From Paramecium pentaurelia (Eukaryota; Ciliophora; Oligohymenophorea; Peniculida; Parameciidae), in the NCBI GenBank assembly GCA_905183005.1, contig CAJJDO010000147.1:225687-289686 (forward strand): 64,000 nt of DNA, given 5' to 3'. A program made the position numbers and the translations under genes. The notes under the pieces are model-generated. The model saw nothing but the letters and a program-made list of their open reading frames with translations, was not told where the DNA came from and searched no databases. Positions 1-13,230 of the stretch are shown one piece after another; the first letter of the stretch is position 1, and each line of letters starts with the position of its first letter.

Positions 1-729
1 TTCTTAAATGAAATTCACAAATATTTATATATCTTTATGAATTATCGGGTGCTTTCATTTAAAAATGATTAGTAAAATCTACTTTTATAATAAAACCTTA
101 GTTTCTTGCTTAGCTGAATATTATGGATATTAGGCTTTCAAAGGCACTTGCTATATTAAATAATAATAGTAATTTGTTATTTAATTTTGATCTTAATTGT
201 ATATTCTTAATTCTGGAAAATCGGAGATATCTAATAACTCAAAATTTCTTATTTTTAAGACTAGGTAATTTAAAGTATAATTATATGATAAATATTTTAA
301 TTTAACTATCATAATGATATTATGATAAGAATAAAAAATTTGTTCTTGATATAATTTATTTAGCAAATTTTATTTTTAAATTGATCAGGAAGTAATCAGA
401 GTTTACAACAAAGTGAGATTTTTGTATAAAATGAAATAAGATAAATTTTAATTTACATCATGAGAGTTTAGTATTTAAATATTTTTTAATATTTTTATAG
501 AAAAAATAATATCAATTTATGAAATATTAAAATTTACTATTTTATCTAATCCCCCATCTTTACATTGAATTGAATTATCATTTACGAACAGATTTTATAT
601 GATTTTAAGCCTGAAAAGATTTTTTTTTAATTTAATTACTAATTTGCCTTAATATCTAAAATAAAAATATGTATTAGTATTATAATCCATTTGAATAATA
701 AAACATATATTTAATAATTAATAATTCAT
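1..729. other. AT-rich stretch, no gene seen
   Basis: I see no recognisable protein in either strand under the ciliate code. The 60-codon frame at 123-305 has low-complexity composition expected of random AT-rich DNA. The stretch lies downstream of the ART-like gene. Confidence 0.6.
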
Positions 730-2214
730 TCATTTTTTTTCATGTAATAAAATTCTGTATGATCTAACATCTTTTGACTCATTAACAACAAAATAATTTT
801 TTAACTTCATTAAATCACTTTATCTAATTTTTTTTGGATTTACTCTTGACATAAAGATAACAGCAAATTATTTATCACCAACTTAAGTAAACGGAGCATA
901 CTAATTTCCATCATAAACACAAACTGTATATTTATCTGAAAAATAAATTCCATTTCCCACCTTCACTTTATTTCCAAATTCATCTATACAATCATTATCA
1001 GCATGATTTTATCCAGAACCAGGATTTAATTCTGTTTTAACAATTCCATTAACAGCAAAATTTTTAGTACCATGATACAAAATTCTCCATTCATTAGCGT
1101 TGCCATCCATTTTTATCCAATCATCATTTCCATAATTTTTTAATTTTAATCCAAGTCCAAAGCAACCTTTTGGAAAATAATAATCATATCTATGATAAGG
1201 AGGTCCTCTTTATTCTTTTTCAGGTAATTTATCCCAAGTCATATTGAATTCTTTATTAAAATCATCAGAAGATAGAGCTACTCCTGTAGAGTTTTTTGCC
1301 CCAGCAGTTCTTGTATTATCAAAGTATGCTACATATTCAACTTAACCATTGCAATATTCATTTAAGAATTTTTATGCATTTGGGTTATTCTTAATCTCTT
1401 ATTAAATCTCATCTGAATTTTTTCCTGTAATTTAAAAATTAATTTCAAAGCTTCCTTTTGATACTCCTAAAATTTCAATTTAATCAATTGATATATTAAG
1501 TGAATTTGATAGTTTTTATTTAAATTCTATTAAATGTTTTTCTAATAATTGATTGTCATTCACAATTGTATCATAATCAAGATTTGTATTTCTAACCTTT
1601 AAACAAGATTAATCTGAACCATATGCACCTAGAATTGAATCAAATCCAAATGAATATTATTTACTAGTTTATAATAATTCTCTATTTTAATCTCTTAATA
1701 ATGATTCTTTTAAAACATAAAGTGCTACTTCAGGATTTGAAACTTCAATATTCTATTTTACATGAGGTATTTATTTTACTTCTCCTGAATCTTTTAATTT
1801 TTTGAATAATTATTGTTAATATTAATGTTTATAGTATTATTTTTGATTATAAGTAGCAATAATATTATTATCTATTTTAATGATTTCTTAATTTAATGTT
1901 TATATTTATTGTTTAATTGGTTATTTACTAATTTGTTATTCTATTGATATTTTGCTTTTTATTGGTTATACTTCTTATATAGTCATATCATCTTTTCGAT
2001 ATTTAGATATGAAATCTTCATTTTGATAGATATTCCAGTAATCTTGGCTTTCATCTTACAAAAATCTATCTTGGCTTTCATCTTATAAAAATTCTTTTAT
2101 ACCTATTCTTCTGCTTTATTCCTACCTTTATCTTCTACAATATTCAAAAACACAAATAATAACAATAACACTGACGCACAATAAAGATATTCCTATGATT
2201 GACCAGAGATTCAT
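730..2214 (-). CDS. Membrane-anchored ART/PARP-like domain protein
   Basis: An uninterrupted 494-codon frame with many in-frame TAA/TAG (Gln) ends at TGA 730-732; no intron is needed. Residues about 5-23 are a hydrophobic segment (signal anchor or signal peptide), followed by a short basic patch. A tandem nine-residue repeat, FLQDESQDR then FLQDESQDY, occupies residues 42-59, and a glutamine-rich linker follows. The C-terminal third resembles the ADP-ribosyltransferase fold of PARP-like proteins: YHGT at 380-383 and GIYFSD at 422-427 match the two NAD-pocket motifs, and FMSRVNPKKIRQSD and SYRILLHE follow near the end. The third catalytic residue of the family (Glu) could not be placed, so activity is uncertain. 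The start is the first ATG, directly before the hydrophobic segment. The frame is clean, unlike most neighbours. ART-like assignment is from motifs only. Confidence 0.72.
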
Positions 2215-3808
2215 GTTATAAGGAATATTTATTTTCTACTATTATAAAATAATTGAATACTTAGATTATTTTAAAAAAATAAGAGTCTTAATAGAATTAG
2301 GTTTAATAGAATTATTCTAAGTTAAAAAAAGTTTTTAATGCATGTTAATCCTACTTTAGCTACAATTATTGTTTTATTTGTTCATAGTATGATTTAGTCA
2401 AGGGTTTAAATTCAATAATTTGATTTCTCTTACATAAGATTTATATATTTATTAAATTAACATCTTAATTGAAAAATTTAATTCTGTAATTCTTTAAGTT
2501 TCTGCAAAAGATTTTCATATTTCAATCAGTTTTGTTTCATTTAAATATTGATTAGATATTCAATATTTGATTTACCCAAAAGTATATTCTTAACTATTAT
2601 ATAATTTAATCTCAACACTAATTAAATTCTATAATATTCATTTATATTTCGTTTATTTTTTTTCATAAATTAATTACAGAACTTAAAATTAATCAAAAAT
2701 TTGGAGTTTATGTACTAATCTATAATAATAAAAATTTTAAAGTAGAAAAATATGAGGTAATAATGGAATAATATTTGCTAAAATAGTTACTAATTATGTA
2801 ANAATTTTTTGAATAATTATTGTTAATATTAATGTTTATAGTATTATTTTTGATTATAAGTAGCAATAATATTATTATCTATTTTAATGATTTCTTAATT
2901 TAATGTTTATATTTATTGTTTAATTGGTTATTTACTAATTTGTTATTCTATTGATATTTTGCTTTTTATTGGTTATACTTCTTATATAGTCATATCATCT
3001 TTTCGATATTTAGATATGAAATCTTCATTTTGATAGATATTCCAGTAATCTTGGCTTTCATCTTACAAAAATCTATCTTGGCTTTCATCTTATAAAAATT
3101 CTTTTATACCTATTCTTCTGCTTTATTCCTACCTTTATCTTCTACAATATTCAAAAACACAAATAATAACAATAACACTGACGCACAATAAAGATATTCC
3201 TATGATTGACCAGAGATTCATGTTATAAGGAATATTTATTTTCTACTATTATAAAATAATTGAATACTTAGATTATTTTAAAAAAATAAGAGTCTTAATA
3301 GAATTAGGTTTAATAGAATTATTCTAAGTTAAAAAAAGTTTTTAATGCATGTTAATCCTACTTTAGCTACAATTATTGTTTTATTTGTTCATAGTATGAT
3401 TTAGTCAAGGGTTTAAATTCAATAATTTGATTTCTCTTACATAAGATTTATATATTTATTAAATTAACATCTTAATTGAAAAATTTAATTCTGTAATTCT
3501 TTAAGTTTCTGCAAAAGATTTTCATATTTCAATCAGTTTTGTTTCATTTAAATATTGATTAGATATTCAATATTTGATTTACCCAAAAGTATATTCTTAA
3601 CTATTATATAATTTAATCTCAACACTAATTAAATTCTATAATATTCATTTATATTTCGTTTATTTTTTTTCATAAATTAATTACAGAACTTAAAATTAAT
3701 CAAAAATTTGGAGTTTATGTACTAATCTATAATAATAAAAATTTTAAAGTAGAAAAATATGAGGTAATAATGGAATAATATTTGCTAAAATAGTTACTAA
3801 TTATGTAA
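1796..3808. repeat. Exact 1006-bp direct duplication around single N (assembly joint 1)
   Basis: Bases 1796-2801 recur as 2803-3808, separated only by one N at 2802. The second copy therefore repeats the first 140 or so codons and 5' flank of the ART-like gene, with its ATG at 3219-3221, but breaks off inside the coding sequence. Two contig ends sharing 1006 bp that were abutted rather than merged explain this best; a true tandem duplication is less likely because the boundary is exactly the N. Confidence 0.9.
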
Positions 3809-6657
3809 TAGATAAAGTCGTATTAATTAGTTTAACTTTGGGCTATTTATTTTTAGTTAAGAATTATTAATCAAATATTTTATGATTATTAATTATACAT
3901 ATCTTATCTAAGAACCAATCTTTAGGGGTAATATCATATTTGATGATATATATAATTTTGATATTTTGGAGAGTTAGATTATTTCTCATACTAAAATTAT
4001 AATTTTTACCATCTACCTACTTTAACAAAACGATAATCAAATAATTCTTTTGATATTTATTTATTAATACTTAAATATATTAAGTATTGCTCGAATTAAT
4101 GGTTAAACTAAAATAGAAAATAAGAATTTGAATTATTATTGATTTATTTCCAAATCAATTGTTAGGCACTCTTTTTTTGTTGAGACCATTTGTAAGTATT
4201 TAGATTAATTGATTGTAACAGAATTGAGAATAAAGATTCAACAAAATACTATTGAATATATAATGAAGAAACCCGCTATTATTCAATAAGGTTAATTCTA
4301 AATTATAAATCTAATTTATTAATTATATTTTTAGTAAAATTATAGGATAATAATTCTCATAAATATAAGCTTATTATCAATAAAAATATTGATTTATCAA
4401 AATAGATAATTTTTACTTGTTTTTTTAATTAATCAATTGGAATTTAAGAAGAAAATATTTTAGATTAGAAAAAAAATAATGTTTAATAAAAAAAAGAAAT
4501 GTGAAAATTAGAAGGATTCTACAAAAAATTAATTCTATTGATACTAATTAACTATAAAAGCAAAAAGTAGATTAGATCTAATTTGAAATAGTTAAATTTC
4601 GAATAAATATCCTATATGATCAAATCTAAATATATGTATATATAATTTTATTTAGTTAAGATCTTCTTCTTCTGAGTAATAAAGGTATAACCGAGCTAAA
4701 AATGTTATTCAAACAAGAATAACAGAGGAATGATATAAAATATATAAACATTTCACTGAGAGTTACATCTTTTTGAGAATTAGAAATACAACCTGATTAT
4801 GAGACTAGATGTTTGAAATCATTAAGCCTTTCGAAAATTCTTACATTTTAAGGTTTCATTGATATAGAGAGAATGATAACATTTATATTTAAAATTCATT
4901 AATTTATGTTTTATATTCTATGGTTGATTAAACTTTATTTTGAATTAGTTATCTCTATAAAATTCCCTTTATTTATTCGTATAGCATTTAAAAATGATTC
5001 GAAAATAATTTGAATTGATTTTTTAATTTTGATATATACTTCAATTCTTCGAAAAGAATGCCTGGAGTGATTGATATAAGATTAAATATTTGCAAAAAGG
5101 ATTACGTAAAAAATTATATAAGAAAGATAAATAATATCTATAAATGCTTATATTGAAACGAGAATAAAGGCTTAATTTTCAATAAAAAATCCTAGAGATT
5201 TTGTAAATTACGCCTGATAAGGTTATAGATTAAATATGGTAATAATTTGTTTTTAAAAACTAGCCTATTATGAAATCTACTATGGAATAGACTAAGATTA
5301 AAATATATTTAAAGTTTAGTTAGGGCTTTTTAGAAGGAAATAATAAAAGAGGAAATTAAAGATTTTAATGGTTAAATATCCATTTTGAGATAAATAATCA
5401 TGAAGAAGAAAGAAAAATAAAATTTTAAACCTAAAAATTAGGCTTTTAATTAGGCAACACTAGAAATTATAATATCTACCTTATTTGGTATACCTGGATA
5501 GGTACAAATATGTTTGGAAGAAATATTTATAACTTAATTACAATTGGATTTTCAACATGTCGTTTAACATGTTTCTATACTGTTTATCAACTTTAAGCTG
5601 ATTGAATGAAGTATTTCAGAATAAATTTAACTTTAGTCTAAAATATGTTTACTAATTGATTTATCTTAAAATGATATATGTGCTTAAATTAAAGAACTTA
5701 ACCCGAGAGATTAAGTGATCTAATTATAGGAAGGCTTAATGATCAACATTTAGATTGTTTTTTGTATCAAAATTTAACTTAAAAACAAATAGACTTTATT
5801 GTCAAATTCATAGCTTTAGATTTACACAAATTAGCTATTCTAATGTGTTACTCTATTTAAAAAATATCAAAAATTAATGAGTAACGCCTAAAATATAAAT
5901 CTCGAAGAAAGTATTTAAGAGAAATCAGAAAAAATATTGTATAATTAAAGATTTATTGTTGTTATCAAAATAATATTAGATCTTAATTAGATATAACTTT
6001 ACCTTCAATTTAAAAAATTAATGTAATTTATTTAAAAATTCGAATTTTTAAAACTTAATATGACTTCTTAATTTGCAAAAATAAAAGAATAACACATTTA
6101 ATAAATTATCCAATTAAAATAATTTATATCAGCATAGAAAGACCAAAATAATCCTTTTTTTCACAAATTTATTTAGTTAATATTAATAAAATTCAAATTG
6201 AGCAAATTTAACTACTCCATACATCTAAATTATTAAATTTTTGATTAATTTATGGATAATGAAATGCTGCTAATATCTGATAAATTAATAAACTTAATTC
6301 TAATAAAAGCCTTCAAAACGATTTCAGTTTCAAAATTAGTCAGAACAAAGATAAAGATTGCTTTCTTAAATAACTTAATCTATTCCAAGTAAAATCTATC
6401 CATATTTTATTCATTCAATAAATATGATATATGTCTTCTAATTTTAATTTTATCTAATCTATTTTAATTAATCATCAATAAAATATAAATCAATAATGGG
6501 TTCAGAACACCAATCAAAATCAATCCAGGAATTATAAAATAATATATCTATAAATAATAATCTTAAGTGTCATACATCATAGAAACATTACCGTGAATAT
6601 AATTAGAATTTGATATTTCTCTTTTAGAAATATTCATGAAAACCAAATATTTTTGGA
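3809..6657. other. AT-rich stretch, no gene recognised
   Basis: Both strands were read with TGA as the only stop. Short open frames occur, none with a recognisable family, conserved motif or coding-like composition. A slightly less AT-rich patch near 5430-5600 gave no clear protein. Confidence 0.5.
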
Positions 6658-6779
6658 ATTAATATAGACATTTTAACCCATCCTTTGCAAAGTTAAAAAC
6701 ACAAAAATATAAAGCTGCATTTGAAAAAATGCTTAGATCATATTTTTTAAGATACAAAAAATATAAATATGATGCAAAA

Positions 6780-7320
6780 AAAAAAAAATCAAGCAATTCT
6801 GTGATCCAGCCTTTGAAAAAAGATCCAATTAGGCTAGCCTTTAGCAGCAAAAAGGGTCATAAAGACTACAAGGCGAAGCCCATGGAAGAAGAACGAATAG
6901 CTTCCCCATGAAACTTTCTAGTTATATAGGAAGTCTTTAGGGGGCAGGACGATGGCCACTAGAAGAAGGGAAGTGCAAAAATTTGAACTTGGAGTCAAGG
7001 CTTGAAGTAGGGAAGGGCTTGAGAGAGTAGGTATGCTCTAAACTCATGTAAAGTTACTGGAGTAGGATTACACCCTTTGGTAAACAGACTGATGCATTGA
7101 AAACATTGAACTGAGTTGAGAAGCGCTATAAAGCTAATACAAAGTATGAATTCATCGACAACTTATTTTTGACATATAAACAATTTCATAGTTTTAAAGA
7201 TTTAATTGAAGTGTTGATTGAAAAAATCATATTTTAGTTATTTCTACATGTTCATAACCAATTTAACAATTGTATTGGACAAACTAAAAATGAGGAACAA
7301 TTATATAATATTTGATAATT
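6780..7320 (+). other. GC-rich island, possible gene relic
   Basis: From about 6840 to 7150 the base composition is clearly richer in G and C than the surroundings. One + strand frame from about 7066 to 7317 reads protein-like, including TPFGKQTDALKTLN, then an in-frame TGA, then EKRYKANTKYEFIDNLF. Other protein-like pieces (for example MATRRREVQKFELGVKA near 6951) lie in different frames. This fits a decayed coding sequence of unknown family. A structured RNA gene is the alternative, since GC-rich islands in AT-rich genomes are often RNA genes; I could not match either. Confidence 0.3.
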
Positions 7321-8049
7321 AAAAGAATTACAAATAATATTGAGAATTATGATAAATAAATTAGATTAAATAAGAAAAAATAATTTATTCCAATATCTTC
7401 TAAAACGCAAAAAGCATTTTTCTTCTTCTAATAGTTTTAATATTTTTATATTTCACTTCTCAATATCAACTACTTTGTTATTTGTGATTTGTGATTTTAA
7501 CTAAATATTGTTTGATATAAAAAATAAAATTAACATTTCTTATGTTGTAATATAAGTATTTAAGTGCAAAGTTGTATTTAAGATTTAAGTAATTAGTTCC
7601 TTTATCATCTATTAGTAATGCAATTTTATAATATATTTTAACTGATGATGATCTCATATCTTATCTATAAAAAATTTATACAAACTAAATATTTAACATC
7701 ATTCAGAATCAGTAAAATTGTAAATTTAAAATTTTTTTATTTTACCACCAATATAATTTGTTACTTCATTCAATCGAAAATTTGAAAAAAAATGTAAAAT
7801 GATTTGATATTGAATGTAAATAAATCATAATACAATTATTTGTTCGTATAAACAATAAAATAGTGTTATAGAGTACTTTGTAATCCTTACTATTTTTCAA
7901 AAGGAATTTATTAAAAAAATATATTTTAAAATAAATTTAGAAGTAAATTTCAGTAACTATATTAGACTTTAGATAATACTTAAAAATTTGAATCTTTCTT
8001 TACGTATGATTTCATTTGTATAATAAAACAAAATTATAATATTTAAGTT
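7321..8049. other. AT-rich stretch, no gene seen
   Basis: No recognisable coding sequence in either strand; composition returns to the AT-rich background after the GC-rich island. Confidence 0.55.
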
Positions 8050-8588
8050 TCATTTCTCTTCCTATATTAGAATTCTCTATAGCCATACATCTTAAGAGTT
8101 ATTAACAAAAAAAATAATTAATTGGTTTCATTTCATCGCTTTATCCAATTTTTTTTGGATTCACCCTGGACATAAAATAAACCCTAAATTTCTTATTACC
8201 TCTTAAGACCCTGTTGAGGATAGTCTCTTGAGGGAAGATAAGCGTTTAACTCCAATCCTATGTTACTAACCTTATACTAGATTATTTACTTAAATTTTAA
8301 GTTTGGTTTTGGTACATAACTCTGTTAGGGCCAGGTTCCCAAATTATGTTAGTAGGAGTATCATAATCTGCAAAAAAATATTTTTATTAACAATTATGTT
8401 ATAATATATTTAATTTCCAAATATTTCCATGAACAAATCAATATTATATTTACTTCTGACCAAATCATTCGCTTAGTCTTTTTTGGATTCCAATTACCTA
8501 AAATATCTGAATCACCTGTTAAATAAAGAGCTTTTCCATATTTAGTATTAAAATGTATTTGAAATTTTATGTATTTCATCATAAACAA
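8050..8588 (-). pseudogene. Relic: CBM20 starch-binding piece followed by ART-like tail
   Basis: Reading leftward from the ATG near 8582-8588, the frame gives a carbohydrate-binding module 20 pattern: FQIHFNTKYGKALYLTGD, LGNWNPKKTKRMIWSE, and later IIWEPGPNR after a frame change at a run of T near 8370. CBM20 modules bind starch or glycogen, and GxWxP plus WEPGPNR are typical. Further left (about 8230-8050) the sequence changes to RVYFMSRVNPKKIGQSDEM, then RILIQEEK and TGA at 8050-8052. This second part matches the C-terminus of the intact gene at 730-2214 (FMSRVNPKKIRQSD ... SYRILLHE), so it is the tail of a second ART-like gene whose catalytic part is missing. Frameshifts and the missing middle indicate a decayed, probably composite, relic. 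Confidence 0.6.
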
Positions 8589-10304
8589 TAATAATGATTG
8601 TTTGTAGAAGTGTAAAAATTTTATATACTATTGATAGAATTAAAACAATAAATTAAATCAATTCAAATAATTATGGTTAATATAATAGATAACACTTAAT
8701 TAAATTTCAAAAAACTCTATAATTTTCATTTTTCCGGATCCGAAAGGTCTATTTAGACTATTAACTAATTTCATTTTTTAAATATGGATACAAGATATAT
8801 TAGTTGTGAGCTTAGATTAAATAATTAAAGAAAATTTTTAATAAAAAACAAATAGGAATTAATAAAATTTAGCAAATTAAAATAAGAAAATTTGATTATT
8901 ATAAGATTTACTTTAATTAAAATCATGATTTATATGATTTATTTATAAATAATTATGATGATCATCTATTGAATTCTATTAATGCAAATTAATAAAAAAG
9001 GCAAAAAATTAGGCTCGATATTATTCTTATTATTTATAGTGCATTTTCTACTTGCCAAATTAAACTAATTAAATTTAGGATTAATAAAATATATGATCTA
9101 GCTAGAAATATATTTAATTTCATTGAATGAGGATACCAACCTTCTTTTTTTGAATAACTATAATATGACCATGATAAAAAAATATATTCAAGCAATCTAA
9201 TTTTAATAATAAAAAAGTATTACATTAAACTTTGTATGATCTAACATAGAATTGCATTTTCTTAGAAAAGAATTGCTATAGAACACCAAACTCCAAATAT
9301 AAAGTTTATTAAAAACAATACAAACAATTTGTTTCTTAGTCTAATTTCAAGAATTGGATATTTGTAGTAAGCCCTTAGTATAATTCTTACATTTTAAGGT
9401 TCATCTCTTACTTCAGGTAATTATTAAATGTTTTCATTCTAAGGTTCTTAATTTACGTTTTATTATTCATTAATGGAGGATTAGCCAGTTTGTTAAGGTT
9501 CTTGATGAAAATTCTGCATATTTTAATTCATATATATATTGTAATTAAATATAACTGATATTAAATAAAATTAATATGCTTCAAAAATCAACTAATCATT
9601 CTATAGAATATTATAGAAAAGAATCTTTTTAGTGTTCTAAATCAAATAAAACTAAAAACCTTATATGTATAATTAATAATTTCATATCAAACTCTAAATT
9701 CAACTATAATTCTTGATCTTTAAAGAATGGATAAAAAAATGACAAAAATTTAAATTTAAATTTTACCTATTCATTTTCAATTAGTAACACCTATAAATCA
9801 CATAAATTTAATGGAATAGAATTTAATAATGATTCAAAAATAATAATAGTAACAACATTTTAAAATCTCCATTATCATATTTTTTTGAATCTAAATGTGA
9901 CTAAAGAATTGAGTTCTTTTTCAAATCGAACTAAAATTGCAATAGGTATTTGGCTATTGAATATGTTCAAGAAAAGAACCTTCTTTTAAAAAATTTGTAC
10001 ATTTCTTAAATTTTAATAGAATAAACAAATATTAAGATTTGGTTGTTGAATAAGTAATTAATATTAACATAGACTTGATGTAATTATATTAATTTTGAAG
10101 ACTTAGATTATATAAGTCTTGAAAATTATATTATAGATACAATAAGTATTAAGAGACTCTAGACAATAATATATCTATTTATTGAAAAAACTTTAATTAT
10201 TTATTTTATGATAATTACTTTATAATATTAAGTATAATTTTGTGTAAATTAAAAATTTCAAATTTAATATTGTACTCATATTTTTAAGATAATTTATAAA
10301 TAGA
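8589..10304. other. AT-rich stretch, no gene recognised
   Basis: No recognisable protein on either strand. The last part is presumably the 5' flank of the WD40 gene starting at 10305; no promoter motif can be supported. Confidence 0.5.
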
Positions 10305-11312
10305 ATGCCTAAATTTAGAACTTTATCAGTTGAAAAGAAATACAAAACATTTGTGGAAGAGAATTCAATAAGATTTGAAAAATATTGTTATGCTATTTCA
10401 ATTAATAAAGATAATTCAATAATTTTTGTAGCTAGTGACTCTTCTATCACTTTGTTTCAATTTAAATTTACTTAATTGAAATATTTACAAAATTGTAGAA
10501 ATCATAAAGATTATGTCACTACTTTAAATAATTTTAAGAACAATTCATAATTCATTTCAGGCTCAATGGATTCCAATATTGTATTGTGGTCTTTGAATCT
10601 CATGGCAAACAGAAAATATTTATAAATATTATAAGGACATACTGAAATGATTACCTGTTCAGTTGTGTTACCAAAATTTGAGAATTTTATAATATCTGGC
10701 TCTAAGGATAATAAAATTAAATTTTGGAGTATATCATAATAAAAGTAATAATGGAGATGTGTATAAACAATAACAGATCATTAAGATTCAATTTTAGCTT
10801 TAGCAACAAATATTGAAGGAAGTAAAGTAATATCAAGTGGATAAGATAATATTATATTAGTAATTGAGCAAAATAAAGAATTGTATTGGGAAATTAGATA
10901 AAAGATACAAGTAGATTAATATGGCTATCGTCTTAATTTTATTGATGAATTCACAATTACATTCCAACCTGAAAAAAGTCCTCATATGCATATGTACAAA
11001 ATGAATCAAATGGGAGATTTTTAATTAACAAAAAATATTGATATTGCAGGAGGTGGTTAATATTGTAATTTACTTTTTCCATCTTAATACAATTCAAGTA
11101 AGCATCTCTTAATTACTAAGAATGGATGGAACTTAAATATTATAAGGCATATTAAACAAAAAGATCTTTTTTTATTACAAGAATCTATTGAATTTGCAGA
11201 TTAATATGTTTATGGGATATTAAGTGATGATGGTGAATATTTAATCACATGGGATACTCAATCCTCAGAAATTTCTATTAAAAAATTCAAAAAGTTTAAT
11301 GAAGAAAATTGA
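10305..11312 (+). CDS. WD40-repeat protein, intact
   Basis: An uninterrupted frame of 335 residues runs from ATG 10305 to TGA 11310-11312, with at least 17 in-frame TAA codons read as glutamine and no intron. WD40 blades are visible: HKDYVTTLNNF then SGSMDSNIVLWSLN, GHTEMITCSVVLP then SGSKDNKIKFWSIS, and DHQDSILALATN then SSGQDNIILVIE; a last degenerate blade ends ILSDDGEYLITWDTQ near the C-terminus. WD40 proteins fold into beta-propellers that act as protein-binding scaffolds; no partner can be inferred. Its layout matches a large family of small WD40 proteins that I recall from Paramecium. Two decayed relatives lie at 15584-16666 and 17345-18070 on the other strand, suggesting local family expansion. 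Cytoplasmic location is likely because no signal peptide is seen. Confidence 0.9.
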
Positions 11313-12570
11313 TAATTTAATAATGTATATTTTTAGGTTATTATAATTATAGATTGCAATCATTTAAGTACTAAAATGAATTATATTGACAGAATTGTTC
11401 TCTAATTATAGATTATGATCTCTGCTAAATTTGGTTATTTCTCATTACGTTCTTTGATTTATGTTTCTGAATACATATAGTTTTAAAGAATATAACTTAA
11501 TAAAATGAAGGTAAGTTATTTATTTAATAGTATATAGCTCTTCCATCCTAAAGCACAAATAAATAATATTATATTTAAATTAAAAAATAATTCTATTAAG
11601 ATTAATGAATAAATTATAGATTTAATTAAATTTATAGAATTGGAAATAAAATTAATATACATGATGGTTTTCATTATACTAAATTTAAAGTTATCAAATC
11701 TCAAAATTAATACTCTTATTGAATACACAGGGTGAAACACTAGATTTGATAACTTTATTGTTTTTGTTGTCAAAATTTTAGGATAATAAAAATTTAAATT
11801 ATTGTAACAGATTTAAAGTTGACATATTGACCACTCAATCTTTAGAAACCTATAATTATTTAAGAGATCTAATTAATAATATTTAAAAATTATTGAAGCC
11901 AACAATACATATTCTGGACATTCATTTTTTATTTCTTGAGAATTTAAAAGTGTTTTTATAAATAATGCTATACTTTCTCTTAATAAATTAATACAAATAT
12001 ATTTTAATTAGTTTATTAAAATTAAAATTATTAAAGAAGATTAATTTAATTTTTGCATTTAATCAAAAAAATAGTAAATTATTAATTTTATAATCTGATT
12101 GAAATTTCTCTGATGTGGGGGATGCTGAATAAATTGAGAGATTATTTTTCAAAAAAATATATTTAACAATATTCATGACTTTAGTAATTTATCATCTATA
12201 AAGTATGTCTTTCAAAATTTCTAAATGAAATTATAGTTGAAATTATTAAAAGCAAAAAGAATGATTAGTTTACGATCATCATGATTAATTGCTCAGTGGA
12301 CAAATCAAAATTAATTAATTAGTTTATGCTTCACAAATTTTAACATTTATTACTACCTCCTTACAATTCACAATTAAATTCAACCCTAATAAACTTAGAG
12401 GTAACTTTAAAATCAAGTAACCAAAGAAGATTTGTTGATTCACTAAATTTACTCTTTCTATTCAACGCTTTCCTAAATTCTGATAGAGAATTTAATGATT
12501 AATCATGTGTGATACATGAAAATAGAATAAATATAATAAAGTTGATCGCCTTACTCAAAAAAGAGCTCTA
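11313..12570. other. AT-rich stretch, no gene recognised
   Basis: An 85-codon frame on the minus strand at 11516-11773 is hydrophobic and low in complexity and resembles no known protein, so it is treated as chance. Nothing else is recognised. Confidence 0.5.
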
Positions 12571-12860
12571 CCTTCCAAAAATTCATGCTTAACAAGTAGA
12601 AATTAATTGCCAAATTATAAATCTTTCTTCTGAATAAAGACAATACATTTTTATTCTTTATGAGTCATCTTCTCTTAATTTGTTAAGAACCATTTTATTC
12701 TTACAGAATTTGATTTCAATTAATTTTTGGGCAAAGTCAAACAAGGGTTTTGATTGTTAGTTAAAATCAATCAACAACTTAAATTTACTATAGTTCATCC
12801 TATCACTTGACTAAAGCATATAAATCATTTGCTTTGATAAGAAATAATCAAATCCTAAAA
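12571..12860 (-). pseudogene. Unidentified coding fragment
   Basis: About 85 codons on the minus strand read as a plausible protein piece with balanced composition, including KPLFDFAQKLIEIKF and KLREDDSQRIKMYCLYSEE, before an in-frame TGA close to 12575. No start, no upstream domain and no family could be recognised. It may be a fragment of a larger decayed gene; chance cannot be excluded at this length. Confidence 0.3.
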
Positions 12861-13230
12861 TTAATTAGGAATTCCAATATTCCTTATTTCAAATTAAAAT
12901 CAAAATATATTAAAATTTATTAATATTTTCAAATAATATATAATAATTTCTGATTAATTAAATATTATGAACATTTAAGCCTATAATAAATTCGAATAAA
13001 AATTTCATAGTAACAAACAGTAAATAAATTTTATCAAAATTATTTACTTAATTGAGGGATTAACATTGAATAAGTTTCCCCCTAATATCATAATGTATAC
13101 ATATAATACAAATTTTAGAACTATTTTTAATGAACATAAAGGAATTATTTATTGACTTCAAAAAGTTAAGTAACCTGACAGATTGAAACTTTATTGAATT
13201 TATCTAATTCCAAATTTGATCTATTGTTAT

